DNA of 37,603 nucleotides from an uncultured Rhizobium sp. (GCA_945952045.1 CAMFHE010000045.1:1-37603), one strand, 5' to 3'; positions 23,905 to 31,593 are shown, counted from the first letter of the stretch. Notes: generated by a model not told the origin, from the letters alone. Made by a program: numbers and translations.

Positions 23905-24801
23905 ATGCTCTATCTGTCGCAACAGATCGCCAATGCCCTGCCGCTGGCGGCGCTTTACGCGCTGCTGGCCTTCGGCTACGCGATTGCCTTTGCGGTAACG
24001 AAGCGGGCGGACCTGACCTATGGCGCGCTGTTTGCCTTTTCCGGGCAGATGTATGTGCTGTTCGTCGATGTCGGCTGGAACCGGCTCTGGCTGGTGCTGC
24101 CGGCGGCGCTCGGGTTCGGGATCGTTGCAGCGCTCGCCTATAGCGCGCTCGCCGCCGCCGTTATCGGGCGCGGGATCATGGCGCGCTTCGCTTTTTCGGC
24201 CCCGAATACGGTGATCGTCGCCGGCCTCGGTTGTCTGATCGTGCTGATGGAAGCGGCGCGGCTGGCCTCGGACACCCGCAGCCTGTGGCTGCCGCCCTTT
24301 CTCAACCAGACGGTGGCGCTCTGGCATGTCGGCGGCGTGCCGGTCATTCTAACGGCGATCCAGCTCGTCAATGTCGCGGTCATGATCGGCCTGATCGCAC
24401 TCGGCGCGCTGGTGTTGACGCGCACCCGCGCCGGGCGGGTCTGGCGAGCGGTGGCGGACGATGCCCGCGCCGCCGAATTCTGCGGCGTCGACGCCGACCG
24501 CGTCTTTCTCGTCGCCTATCTTGCGGCGGCGATGATTGCGGCGGTCGCCGGGCTGATGGCTACCTCCTATTACGGCACCATGGATTTCGGCGCCGGCCTG
24601 ATCTTCAGCCTCAAGGTGGTGATGATCGCCTCCATCGGCGGCGTCAGCGATCCCTTGCGCTCGGCGCTGGGTGCGGCGCTGCTGGGCTTGACCGAAACCG
24701 TCTGGAGTTCCTTCGCGCCCATCGTCTGGCGCGATCTCTTCCTGTTTTCCCTACTGGTGGTGATCGTGGTCATGACCCGGCGGGAGAAGGTCGTTCCCTG
24801 A
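23905..24801 (+). CDS. LivH-type branched-chain amino acid ABC permease, stand-alone
   Basis: A 298-residue inner-membrane permease of the LivH family (branched-chain amino acid type importers). About eight hydrophobic segments are visible, starting with QQIANALPLAALYALLAFGYAI. The cytoplasmic loop GRVWRAVADDARAAEFCGVD, which contacts the ATPase, is conserved. The ATG at 23905 has AAGGA 9 bases upstream; an earlier in-frame start would run through the operator and into the CGNR gene. No LivM, ATPase (LivG, LivF) or substrate-binding protein lies beside it, which is unusual. The substrate is not known. Confidence 0.86.
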   Translation: MLYLSQQIANALPLAALYALLAFGYAIAFAVTKRADLTYGALFAFSGQMYVLFVDVGWNRLWLVLPAALGFGIVAALAYSALAAAVIGRGIMARFAFSAPNTVIVAGLGCLIVLMEAARLASDTRSLWLPPFLNQTVALWHVGGVPVILTAIQLVNVAVMIGLIALGALVLTRTRAGRVWRAVADDARAAEFCGVDADRVFLVAYLAAAMIAAVAGLMATSYYGTMDFGAGLIFSLKVVMIASIGGVSDPLRSALGAALLGLTETVWSSFAPIVWRDLFLFSLLVVIVVMTRREKVVP

Positions 24802-24802
24802 T

Positions 24803-25270
24803 TCAGGATTTCCACTTGTCGCGCGCCGCATCGTCGGCGTCGCGGGCGGCGATCCAGTCGCCGGCCTGGCCGCTGGCCCCGTGTTCCTTCTTCCAGAAGG
24901 GAGCGGCGGTCTTCAGAAAATCCATCATGAAATTGGCGCCGTCGAAGGCAGCCTGCCGGTGCGAGGCGGTGGCGATGACCAGCACGATGTTTTCGCCGAC
25001 GCCGATGCGACCATGGCGGTGGATGGTAGTCATGCCGTTCAGGGAAAAACGCTCGACGGCCGCTTGCGCGATGCGGGTCATTTCCGCCTCGGCCATGCCG
25101 GGATAATGCTCCAGTTCCAGCGCCTCCAACCGCCCGCCTTCATCGCGGCAGAGGCCGGTGAAGGTGACGACCGCGCCGATCTCGCCGCGCCCCGCGGTCA
25201 ACAGGTCGATCTCGCTTTGGAGATCGAAATCCTCCGCTTGCACGCGGATGGTGACCGGGGCGACGGACAT
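24803..25270 (-). CDS. moaE: molybdopterin synthase catalytic subunit
   Basis: Works with MoaD to insert the dithiolene sulphurs into precursor Z in molybdenum cofactor synthesis. The 155-residue protein has the family blocks FTGLCRDEG (37-45), HYPGMAE, HRHGRIGVGE (84-93), SHRQAAFD (103-110) and PFWKKE (124-129) with the active-site lysines. moaD ends 5 bases upstream. It is convergent with the permease gene, with a single base between the stops. A molybdoenzyme gene lies about 7 kb away. Confidence 0.96.
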   Translation of the reverse strand: MSVAPVTIRVQAEDFDLQSEIDLLTAGRGEIGAVVTFTGLCRDEGGRLEALELEHYPGMAEAEMTRIAQAAVERFSLNGMTTIHRHGRIGVGENIVLVIATASHRQAAFDGANFMMDFLKTAAPFWKKEHGASGQAGDWIAARDADDAARDKWKS

Positions 25271-25275
25271 GGGTA

Positions 25276-25530
25276 TCAGCCGCCGGTCATCGGCGGGAAC
25301 AGGCCGATTTCGCGCGCGCCGGCAAGCGGCTCGTCATGCTCGACATGTTCCTGGTCGATGGCGACGCGGATGACCTCGGGAAACTGCAGCGCCGCCTCGT
25401 ATTCCTCGCCGAGCGAGGTGAGGTGGGTCAACAGCTCGGAGACGGTGCGCACGCTTGGCGGAAGGACGATGTCCTCCTCGGCCTTGCCGATCCGTTCCCG
25501 CACCCAGGCGAAATAGACAAGCCGCGTCAT
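25276..25530 (-). CDS. moaD: molybdopterin synthase sulphur-carrier subunit
   Basis: An 84-residue ubiquitin-fold sulphur carrier that ends in the required Gly-Gly (PPMTGG); the last Gly is thiocarboxylated and gives sulphur to MoaE. YFAWVRERIG at the N-terminus and the FPPMTGG end are typical. It lies between pgsA (1 base upstream) and moaE (5 bases downstream), so the three are very likely cotranscribed. Confidence 0.95.
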   Translation of the reverse strand: MTRLVYFAWVRERIGKAEEDIVLPPSVRTVSELLTHLTSLGEEYEAALQFPEVIRVAIDQEHVEHDEPLAGAREIGLFPPMTGG

Positions 25531-25531
25531 C

Positions 25532-26119
25532 TCATTCCTCGTCGATGATGTGCTTGGCGCCGGCGCGGAAATAATCGTAGCCGGTATACATGGTCAGAAG
25601 TGCTGCGATCCAAAGCAGGCCGATACCCATTTCGGTGGTGTAGGGCAGAACCTTGTCGCCGGCGGGGCCGGCGAGCAGGAAAGCGATCGCGACCATCTGC
25701 ACGGTCGTCTTCCACTTGGCGATGCGCGTCACCGGCACGCTGACCTTCAGTTCGGCCAGATATTCGCGCAGGCCGGAGACGAGAATTTCGCGGCAGAGAA
25801 TGATGATCGCCGCCCAGAGCGACCAGCCGGCAATGGTGCCGTCGGCGGCGACCAGCAGCAGGATGGAGGCGATCAGCAGCTTGTCGGCGATCGGATCGAG
25901 CATGCGCCCGATATTCGAGGTCTGGTTCCAGATGCGCGCCAGATAACCATCGAAGAAGTCGGTCACCGAAGCGATGACGAAGATCCAGACGGCGGCCCAG
26001 CGGGCAAAATCCGAGCTTTGCAGGCGGCCTTCGACGAAGAAGCACACCACGATGAGCGGCACGCAGAGAATGCGCCCATAGGTGAGAATGTTCGGGATGT
26101 TGTACGCACGCGAAGCCAT
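25532..26119 (-). CDS. pgsA: CDP-diacylglycerol-glycerol-3-phosphate 3-phosphatidyltransferase
   Basis: Makes phosphatidylglycerophosphate, the first committed step to phosphatidylglycerol and cardiolipin, in the inner membrane. The ATG at 26119 gives 195 residues and has CAGGA 5 bases upstream; a longer reading lacks support. The CDP-alcohol phosphotransferase motif DGxxARx8GxxxDxxxD is complete (Asp57, Gly58, Ala61, Arg62, Gly71, Asp75, Asp79). About four to five membrane segments follow the usual pattern. moaD begins 1 base after its stop. Confidence 0.96.
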   Translation of the reverse strand: MASRAYNIPNILTYGRILCVPLIVVCFFVEGRLQSSDFARWAAVWIFVIASVTDFFDGYLARIWNQTSNIGRMLDPIADKLLIASILLLVAADGTIAGWSLWAAIIILCREILVSGLREYLAELKVSVPVTRIAKWKTTVQMVAIAFLLAGPAGDKVLPYTTEMGIGLLWIAALLTMYTGYDYFRAGAKHIIDEE

Positions 26120-26147
26120 GTCGTCCTGCCTTTGAATTCCTGCCGTT

Positions 26148-26178
26148 AATTGACGGCCTCGGATCGGGGCCGTCAATT
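26148..26178. other. 11-bp stem-loop in uvrC-pgsA gap
   Basis: AATTGACGGCC (26148-26158) and GGCCGTCAATT (26168-26178) pair perfectly around a 9-base loop, 28 bases before the pgsA ATG. TTGACA (- strand, 26183-26178) abuts it and could be a -35, although I see no matching -10. It may be a leader structure of pgsA. Confidence 0.5.
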
Positions 26179-26238
26179 GTCAAACCTCGCAATCCACGCC
26201 GTTTGTGCGCATTTTGCGGCAAATTCGATCATTTTCCC

Positions 26239-26266
26239 GTATCGCGTGAAGAGTGCGGCGCGATAC
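26239..26266. other. 8-bp stem-loop in uvrC-pgsA gap
   Basis: GTATCGCG (26239-26246) and CGCGATAC (26259-26266) pair perfectly around a 12-base loop. It is the middle one of three dyads in this 190-base gap. Its role is unknown. Confidence 0.45.
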
Positions 26267-26274
26267 CTTAAGAA

Positions 26275-26291
26275 GAAGGCCTAATGCCTTC
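26275..26291 (-). terminator. possible terminator after uvrC
   Basis: GAAGGC-CTAAT-GCCTTC is a 6-bp stem with a 5-base loop. On the - strand it is followed by TTCTTAAGG, a pyrimidine-rich but not pure T run. It starts 20 bases after the uvrC stop, so it may end the SDR-uvrC transcript. Confidence 0.45.
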
Positions 26292-26311
26292 ATTTGATTC
26301 CGGTTGTCTCC

Positions 26312-28342
26312 TCAGGCCGTATCATGAAAGTGATCGTAAACCAGTTTCGCGACCGCCTCGGAAATGCCTTCCACCGCCATCAGATCGGAAATGCCGGCGC
26401 GCGAGACGGCCTTCGCGGTGCCGAAATGCTGCAACAGCGCCCGCTTGCGCGTCGGGCCGATGCCGGCGATCTCGTCCAGCGGGTTCTTCACCATTTCCTT
26501 CTTGCGCCGCGCCCGGTGCGAGCCGATGGCGAAGCGGTGGGCCTCGTCGCGCATGCGCTGGATGAAATAAAGCACGGGATCGCGTGGCGGCAGGGTGAAG
26601 CCGTCGCGGCCCGTCGGGAAGAAGCGCTCGCGCCCGGCCTCACGGTCGGCGCCCTTGGCGACGCCGATGGCGACGACGCTGTCGGTGATGCCGAGATCTT
26701 CGAGAATGGCGCGCACCGCCGTCATCTGCCCCTGGCCGCCGTCGATCAGGATGACATCGGGCCAGGCGGGGAAGGGCGCATCGGCCAGATCTTCCAGCGC
26801 CACCGGCGTCGAGCGATCCGGAATGCCTTCCTCCTTGATCAGCCGGCTGAAGCGTCGGGTCATCACCTCGCGCATCATGCCGAAATCGTCGCCGGGCGTG
26901 ATGTCGGTCGATTTGATGTTGAACTTGCGATACTGGTTCTTCACGAAGCCTTCCGGCCCCGCCACCACCATGCCGCCAACGGCATTGGTGCCCATGATAT
27001 GCGAGTTGTCGTAGATCTCGATGCGGCGCGGCACGAAGGGAAGCGCGAAGGTTTCGGCAAAGCCCTGCAGCAGTCGCGCCTGCGACGAGGTTTCGGCCAG
27101 CTTGCGGCCATGCGCCTCGCGGGCATTGGCGAGAACATGGTCGACCACGTCCTTCTTGTCGCCGCGCTGCGGCACCAGCACCTGCACCTTGTGACCCGCC
27201 TTTTCGGTAAAGGCGGCGGCCAGCAGGTCCAGTTCCTCGACCGTCTCCGACAGGAGGATATGCCTCGGCACCGGCTTGTCGTCGTAGAACTGCGCCAGGA
27301 AGGCGCTCAACACCTCGGCGCTGGTCAGCGACGGATCGGCCTTTGGGAAATAGGCGCGGTTGCCCCAGTTCTGCCCGGTGCGGAAGAAGAAGACCTGGAT
27401 GCAGGAAATGCCGCCCTCGTGATGGATGGCGAAGACATCTGCCTCCTCGACGCTGGCCGGGTTGATGCCCTGATGGCTCTGCACATGGGAGAGCGCCGCC
27501 AGCCGGTCGCGATAGATCGCGGCGCGCTCGAAATCCAGCTCCTCGGCAGCCTCCGCCATCGCGCCAGCGATGGACGCCTTGACGTTCTGGCTTTTGCCGG
27601 AGAGGAAGTCCTTGGCCTCGGTGACGAGTTCCGCATAGCCGCTATCGCTGACCTCATGCGTGCAAGGGCCGGAACAGCGCTTGATCTGGTAGAGCAGACA
27701 GGGCCGGGTGCGCGTCTCGAAGGCGCTGTCGGTACAGGTGCGGATCAGGAAGGCGCGTTGCAGCGAATTGATGGTGCGGCCGACGGCGCTGGCGGAAGCG
27801 AAGGGGCCGAAATAATCGCCCTTGCGCGAGCGCGCGCCACGATGCTTGAGGATGGCCGGCGCCCGGTGATCGCCGGTGATCAGGATATAGGGAAACGACT
27901 TGTCGTCGCGCAGAAGCACGTTGAACCGCGGGCGCAGCCGCTTGATGAGGTTGGCTTCGAGCAGCAGCGCCTCGACCTCGGTGCGGGTGGTGACGAACTC
28001 CATGTTCGCCGTCTCGCGCACCATGCGGGCGATGCGGTTCGAGTGAAAGCGCCCTTGCGCGTAATTGCCGACGCGTTTCTTCAGGCTGCGGGCCTTGCCG
28101 ACATAGAGCACGTCGCCCGCCTCGTTGAACATGCGGTAGACGCCGGGGCTGCCCGGCAGATGCTTGACGAACTCGCCGATCAGGTCCTGGCCCTTGAGGC
28201 CGGTTTCGTTTTTCCAGCCTTCGTTCCAGTCGATAGACGTGGAAAGGTCGCGGCCGCTTTCGCTGCCCTCGACGACCTCGTCTTCGTCGTCCTCGTTTTC
28301 ATCGTAAAGGACGCCGCCTTCCGGCAGCTTTTGTCCGTTCAT
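26312..28342 (-). CDS. uvrC: excinuclease ABC subunit C
   Basis: The dual-incision nuclease of nucleotide excision repair. The 676-residue protein has the GIY-YIG nuclease (PGVYRMFNEAGDVLYVGKAR), the UVR region and the RNase H-like second nuclease (IEIYDNSHIMGTNAVGGMVV, then LIDGGQGQM). Tandem helix-hairpin-helix motifs end it (IAGIGPTRKRALL, VEGISEAVAKLV). It is longer than the E. coli enzyme (610) because of an N-terminal acidic extension of about 60 residues (ENEDDEDEVVEGSES region). GGAG lies 8 bases before the ATG. Its start overlaps the SDR stop by 4 bases. Confidence 0.97.
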   Translation of the reverse strand: MNGQKLPEGGVLYDENEDDEDEVVEGSESGRDLSTSIDWNEGWKNETGLKGQDLIGEFVKHLPGSPGVYRMFNEAGDVLYVGKARSLKKRVGNYAQGRFHSNRIARMVRETANMEFVTTRTEVEALLLEANLIKRLRPRFNVLLRDDKSFPYILITGDHRAPAILKHRGARSRKGDYFGPFASASAVGRTINSLQRAFLIRTCTDSAFETRTRPCLLYQIKRCSGPCTHEVSDSGYAELVTEAKDFLSGKSQNVKASIAGAMAEAAEELDFERAAIYRDRLAALSHVQSHQGINPASVEEADVFAIHHEGGISCIQVFFFRTGQNWGNRAYFPKADPSLTSAEVLSAFLAQFYDDKPVPRHILLSETVEELDLLAAAFTEKAGHKVQVLVPQRGDKKDVVDHVLANAREAHGRKLAETSSQARLLQGFAETFALPFVPRRIEIYDNSHIMGTNAVGGMVVAGPEGFVKNQYRKFNIKSTDITPGDDFGMMREVMTRRFSRLIKEEGIPDRSTPVALEDLADAPFPAWPDVILIDGGQGQMTAVRAILEDLGITDSVVAIGVAKGADREAGRERFFPTGRDGFTLPPRDPVLYFIQRMRDEAHRFAIGSHRARRKKEMVKNPLDEIAGIGPTRKRALLQHFGTAKAVSRAGISDLMAVEGISEAVAKLVYDHFHDTA

Positions 28343-29106
28343 TCGGCTATCTCCGCGACATCGGGCGTTTGCCAGGCAAGATGCTGGCCGCCGTCGAGCG
28401 CGATCATCTGCCCCGTAATCGACGGCGTGTCGAACAGAAAGCGGATCGTCCTCCCGAATTCGGCGGGCTGCGGCCCGGCTTTGAGAATCAGCCCGTCAAT
28501 CTGCGCCTGAAAATCGGCCATTGTTTGCCGCGGGCTCGGCATGGTCGGGCCGGGGCCGATCGCATTGACGCGGATGCGCGGGCCAAAGCTTTGCGCCATG
28601 GTCTGCGTCGCCGTCCACAGCGCCGATTTCGACAATGTATAGGAATAGAAGCGCGGATTGAGCGCCAGCACCCGCTGGTCGATGATATTGACGATCAGGC
28701 CACCTGCCTCTGCCGGCACTTGCCGGGCGAATTCCGCCGCGAGAATCGACGGCGCGCGTACATGAACGGTAAAATGGGCATCCCAGACCGCGGCGTCGAA
28801 GGCCTCGGCCGAATCGTGGCGAAACACGGACGCATTGTTGACCAGAAGTCCGACCGGCCCGAGCGCGGCGTTGACCTTGCCGATCAGCGCCGCCGTTTCA
28901 GCCGTTTCGAAGAGATCGGCCTTAAATGCTTGCGCGGTATGGCCTTTCTTGCGCAAGGTCGCGGCAAGATCTTCCGCCTCACCAAGTGATGCATTGGCAT
29001 GAATGGCGACAGCGAAGCCTTTTTCGGCCAGATCCTCGGCAATTGCCCGGCCAATTCTTTTCGCCGCGCCGGTCACCAGCGCCGTCTTTGTCGGTTGATA
29101 CTTCAA
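28339..29106 (-). CDS. SDR family, pteridine reductase / FolM-like
   Basis: A 255-residue short-chain dehydrogenase. I chose TTG at 29106 because AAGGA lies 5 bases upstream and the Rossmann motif then starts near residue 8; an ATG at 29145 adds 13 residues and overlaps a CTATAT box that looks like a rhizobial -10. The cofactor motif TGAAKRIG (12-19) has the Arg typical of NADPH users. The catalytic set is Asp143, Tyr156, Lys160. This Asp-Tyr-Lys set, spaced 13 and 4, is that of pteridine reductase PTR1 (Asp181, Tyr194, Lys198) and FolM rather than Ser-Tyr-Lys of common SDRs. The likely job is reduction of a dihydropterin or dihydrofolate. It is coupled to uvrC by ATGA. Confidence 0.82.
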   Translation of the reverse strand: MKYQPTKTALVTGAAKRIGRAIAEDLAEKGFAVAIHANASLGEAEDLAATLRKKGHTAQAFKADLFETAETAALIGKVNAALGPVGLLVNNASVFRHDSAEAFDAAVWDAHFTVHVRAPSILAAEFARQVPAEAGGLIVNIIDQRVLALNPRFYSYTLSKSALWTATQTMAQSFGPRIRVNAIGPGPTMPSPRQTMADFQAQIDGLILKAGPQPAEFGRTIRFLFDTPSITGQMIALDGGQHLAWQTPDVAEIAE

Positions 29107-29461
29107 GGCAGTCCTTATTTGCGATCCGCGATCCGTCGTTACCATATAGGCCCGTCCGCGCCGGGGTTAAATAGTCAGGTTTTAAACGATTTCGATTTTT
29201 TGTTCTTAAGTATTAGTTGATTTTTAACCATGTATATTCGGAAATTTCTATAGTAACCATTCGTTATGGTTAATAAATATCCTGTTGCCATTAAGCAACG
29301 TCAAAAAGAGGGCGCTGTTTTGCCACAATGATTTCACATTTTGGCTCTTTCAATTCCTCAATTACAGATCAATTTCTACCCAACCGAACAGGGAAAAGTT
29401 AGCATTTCCGTTTCGCAAAACCCGGCGGACACCGGCGCGGAACGGCTGAAAGGAGAAAGAC
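29107..29461. promoter_or_regulatory. AT-rich divergent control region of SDR and ropB/aopB
   Basis: About 355 bases with no gene, much richer in A+T than the rest of the window. On the + strand side, TAACCAT (29254-29260) and ATGGTTA (29266-29272) form an inverted repeat with 5-base spacer, and another TTAACCAT lies near 29224-29232. A small stem GTTGC / GCAAC lies at 29284-29299. ropB has a strong AAGGAG ribosome site 7 bases before its ATG. On the - strand, CTATAT at 29144-29149 could be the SDR -10. I could not fix a transcription start for ropB. Confidence 0.6.
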
Positions 29462-30106
29462 ATGCGTACCCTCATCAAGACCCTCATCGCCACTTCCATG
29501 GCTTCCACCGCGCTCCTCGGCTTCACCGTTGCCCAGGCTGCCGACGCCGTCGATCAGATCCCGGAAGCGCCTGCTGCTGTTGAAATGGCTCAGCCGGCCG
29601 GCGACTGGTCGGGCGCTTATGTCGGTGGCGCTGCTACCTACAACTTCGGCCGCTTCGGCGACGGCGACCGCGATGCACGCGCTCTCGGTGGCCAGGTTTA
29701 CAGCGGCTACAACATGCAGAACGGCCAGATCGTATACGGCGCCGAAGCCGATATCGGCTACTCCGGTGCTGACGATGTCGTCGGCGGCATCCGCAGCAAG
29801 CAGGGCGTCAACGGCTCGGTTCGTGGCCGCGTCGGTTACGACCTGAACCCGGTCCTGATCTACGGCACCGCCGGTGTCGCCGTTCAGCAGAGCAAGGCTT
29901 CGGACGCCACCTCGTCCGACAAGCGCACCGCCGCCGGCCTGACCGTTGGCGCCGGCGCCGAAACCATGGTGACCAACAACATCACCGCGCGCGTCGAATA
30001 TCGCTACACCGACTATCAGGACAAGAACTTTGCCCTGAACAGCGGCCTCGTAAACCGCGACTACGACGAGCATTCCGTCAAGGTCGGTCTCGGCGTCAAG
30101 TTCTGA
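29462..30106 (+). CDS. ropB: RopB/AopB family outer membrane protein (Omp25/Omp31 type)
   Basis: A small eight-strand outer-membrane beta-barrel of 214 residues. The signal peptide is about 1-27 (ending VAQA). The barrel starts with DWSGAYVGGAATYNFG, the opening seen in Omp25/Omp31-type porins, and continues with GYNMQNGQIVYGAEADIGYS, RGRVGYDL, ITARVEYRYTDY and the terminal GLGVKF, which ends in Phe as required by the BAM complex. This matches R. leguminosarum RopB and A. tumefaciens AopB, which are abundant surface proteins under envelope and acid control. The codons are highly biased (many GGC, CTC, GTC), as expected for strong expression. A bidirectional terminator follows. Confidence 0.87.
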   Translation: MRTLIKTLIATSMASTALLGFTVAQAADAVDQIPEAPAAVEMAQPAGDWSGAYVGGAATYNFGRFGDGDRDARALGGQVYSGYNMQNGQIVYGAEADIGYSGADDVVGGIRSKQGVNGSVRGRVGYDLNPVLIYGTAGVAVQQSKASDATSSDKRTAAGLTVGAGAETMVTNNITARVEYRYTDYQDKNFALNSGLVNRDYDEHSVKVGLGVKF

Positions 30107-30130
30107 TCCGCGTCAGACAAATGCCTCGTG

Positions 30131-30158
30131 AAAAAGCCGGGTTCAGCCCGGCTTTTTT
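30131..30158. terminator. bidirectional terminator after ropB
   Basis: AAAAAGCCGGG (30131-30141) and CCCGGCTTTTT (30147-30157) form an 11-bp stem with a 5-base loop and T runs on both strands. It ends ropB, and on the - strand it lies 28 bases after the GST stop. Confidence 0.93.
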
Positions 30159-30185
30159 GCGTTCCGGCCATGGAAAAATAGACAA

Positions 30186-30785
30186 TCAGCTGGCGGCGTG
30201 CGGCGCCAGCTTGCCATAGGGCTTGAATGCCTTGCTGAACCGGGCAGGCCAGGCGGCGAGCTTCGGAAAATCCGCTTCCCAGCGGCCTTCGAAGCGAAGC
30301 GCGAGGTAGCCGATCATCGCCGCGAGCGCGAAGATGCCGCCATGCAAGGCATCGTCCGGGTCCGGCAGATTGGCTTCGAGATGGGTGAGGCCGCGCGCGA
30401 CCTTGTCCCAATGACGATCGATCCAGGGCTGGTAGACCATTTCGGCCGGGCGGAAGCGCCGCTCGTAAACGATCAGCAGCAGACTGTCGGTGATCCCGTC
30501 GCACAAGGCTTCCAGCACATGCGCCTGCGTGCCGGCTTCGCCCTTCGGATACAGTTTCTTGCCCGATTCGCGGTGCAGGAACAGCATGATCGCCCGGCTG
30601 TCGAAGATGGCGTCGTGGTTTTTGCGCAGCAGGACCGGAATGCGGCCGAGCGGATTGGGGTCGGTCAATTCCGGCGGTGCGGCATTGGTATCGACGACCT
30701 TTTCCTTGAGCGCGATGCCGAGATGGCGCGCAGCCATTCGCACTTTTGCGGAGTAGGGCGAGGCGGGTGCGTAAAGCAATTTCAT
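30186..30785 (-). CDS. glutathione S-transferase family protein (YibF-like)
   Basis: A 199-residue GST-fold protein. The N-terminal domain has MKLLYAPASPYSAKVRM (Ser near the glutathione thiol) and the cis-Pro and gamma-Glu contacts PLGRIPVLL ... FDSRAIMLFL. The C-terminal helical domain ends in AWPARFSKAFKPYG. The size and N-terminal pattern fit the YibF-like GSTs. It is the last gene of a minus-strand run rlmJ, RNase T2, GST; the RNase T2 gene ends 16 bases upstream. GAGGAG lies before the ATG. The substrate is unknown. Confidence 0.86.
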   Translation of the reverse strand: MKLLYAPASPYSAKVRMAARHLGIALKEKVVDTNAAPPELTDPNPLGRIPVLLRKNHDAIFDSRAIMLFLHRESGKKLYPKGEAGTQAHVLEALCDGITDSLLLIVYERRFRPAEMVYQPWIDRHWDKVARGLTHLEANLPDPDDALHGGIFALAAMIGYLALRFEGRWEADFPKLAAWPARFSKAFKPYGKLAPHAAS

Positions 30786-30801
30786 GGAGCGTTCTCCTCG
30801 A

Positions 30802-31581
30802 TCAGGGAGCGGCGGGCAGGACGAGGCGATCGCGGCGGCAGACGCGGCGATTTTCGCCGCTGCATTCGCGATAGCTCAGATCCTTGTTCATGCAGATGCG
30901 GATTTCGTCGAGCCGCTGGCCGTCGCAGGTGACATCGATGGCTGTGGTGGTCAGGCCCGGATTGGCGGACGTCAGTTCGGAAACGATCTGGTCGGTGCTC
31001 AGCGTCTTATGACGGCTGGAATCGGCCAAGTCGGCGGGCAGCCGGAGCTGGGTCCAGGCCGCGCGCAGCTTGGCAAAATAGTCGCGCTGCGACAGGCTGG
31101 AGCAGGTGCCATGCTTGCGCCATTGATGGCCGATGAGCCCGACCGACGGCAGAAGGTCGAGCTGACGGCGAGCAAGCTCGTCCGGCACGCGGTCCGGTTC
31201 GCTGCTGCCGCAGAATTGCGGGTAGCCATCGACAAATTGCGGCCAGAAACCATGGACGACCAGCGACAGGTCGCGATTGCCGCCGCATTGCTGGCGATTG
31301 CCGGCGCCCTCATTGCTCAGGCAATAGCTCGGCGACCAGGAAAGCGACAGAACATAATAATCGAAGCCGGTTTCCGTTGCCGGAACGGATGCCTTCTGCA
31401 CCGGCTTTTCCGCCGGGCGGGAATCGGGTTTCGGCTGTGCGGTCGGCACCGGTGGGGGCGCTTGCTGTTGTTGCGTGGCCGGTGGCGCAGCAGGGTGCTT
31501 CTGCCCTTTTTCCCCGAGGCTGAGCCACAGAGAAAGCACCATCATCACGGCAAAAGCGATGAAGCCGACATAGCGGCGCAT
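30802..31581 (-). CDS. ribonuclease T2 family protein with altered catalytic site
   Basis: A 259-residue secreted or membrane-anchored protein. A hydrophobic segment (about 6-22) is followed by a long Pro/Gln/Ala-rich linker (27-70), then an RNase T2 domain. Conserved site I is LVVHGFWPQ with His110. Conserved site II is GHQWRKHGTC with His152 and His157, but the Glu expected next to the first His is Gln153. In RNase Rh the equivalent residues are His46, Glu105 and His109. Several Cys (in YCLSN, QQCGG, FCGSS, GTC, VTC, ICM) fit a disulphide-rich periplasmic enzyme. It lies 12 bases after rlmJ. Activity is uncertain because of the Gln. Confidence 0.84.
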   Translation of the reverse strand: MRRYVGFIAFAVMMVLSLWLSLGEKGQKHPAAPPATQQQQAPPPVPTAQPKPDSRPAEKPVQKASVPATETGFDYYVLSLSWSPSYCLSNEGAGNRQQCGGNRDLSLVVHGFWPQFVDGYPQFCGSSEPDRVPDELARRQLDLLPSVGLIGHQWRKHGTCSSLSQRDYFAKLRAAWTQLRLPADLADSSRHKTLSTDQIVSELTSANPGLTTTAIDVTCDGQRLDEIRICMNKDLSYRECSGENRRVCRRDRLVLPAAP

Positions 31582-31593
31582 GGGGCAGCCGTC

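Noticed and set aside
25276..25530. Toxin-antitoxin-like pair of small genes at moaD-moaE
   Set aside because: Both have clear molybdopterin synthase features, including the terminal Gly-Gly of MoaD.
26294..28510. Long open frame of 738 codons on the + strand across uvrC
   Set aside because: It is antisense to a clear uvrC; such frames arise from codon bias in G+C-rich DNA, and its composition (Arg, Ala, Gly, His rich, no domain) is typical of a shadow.
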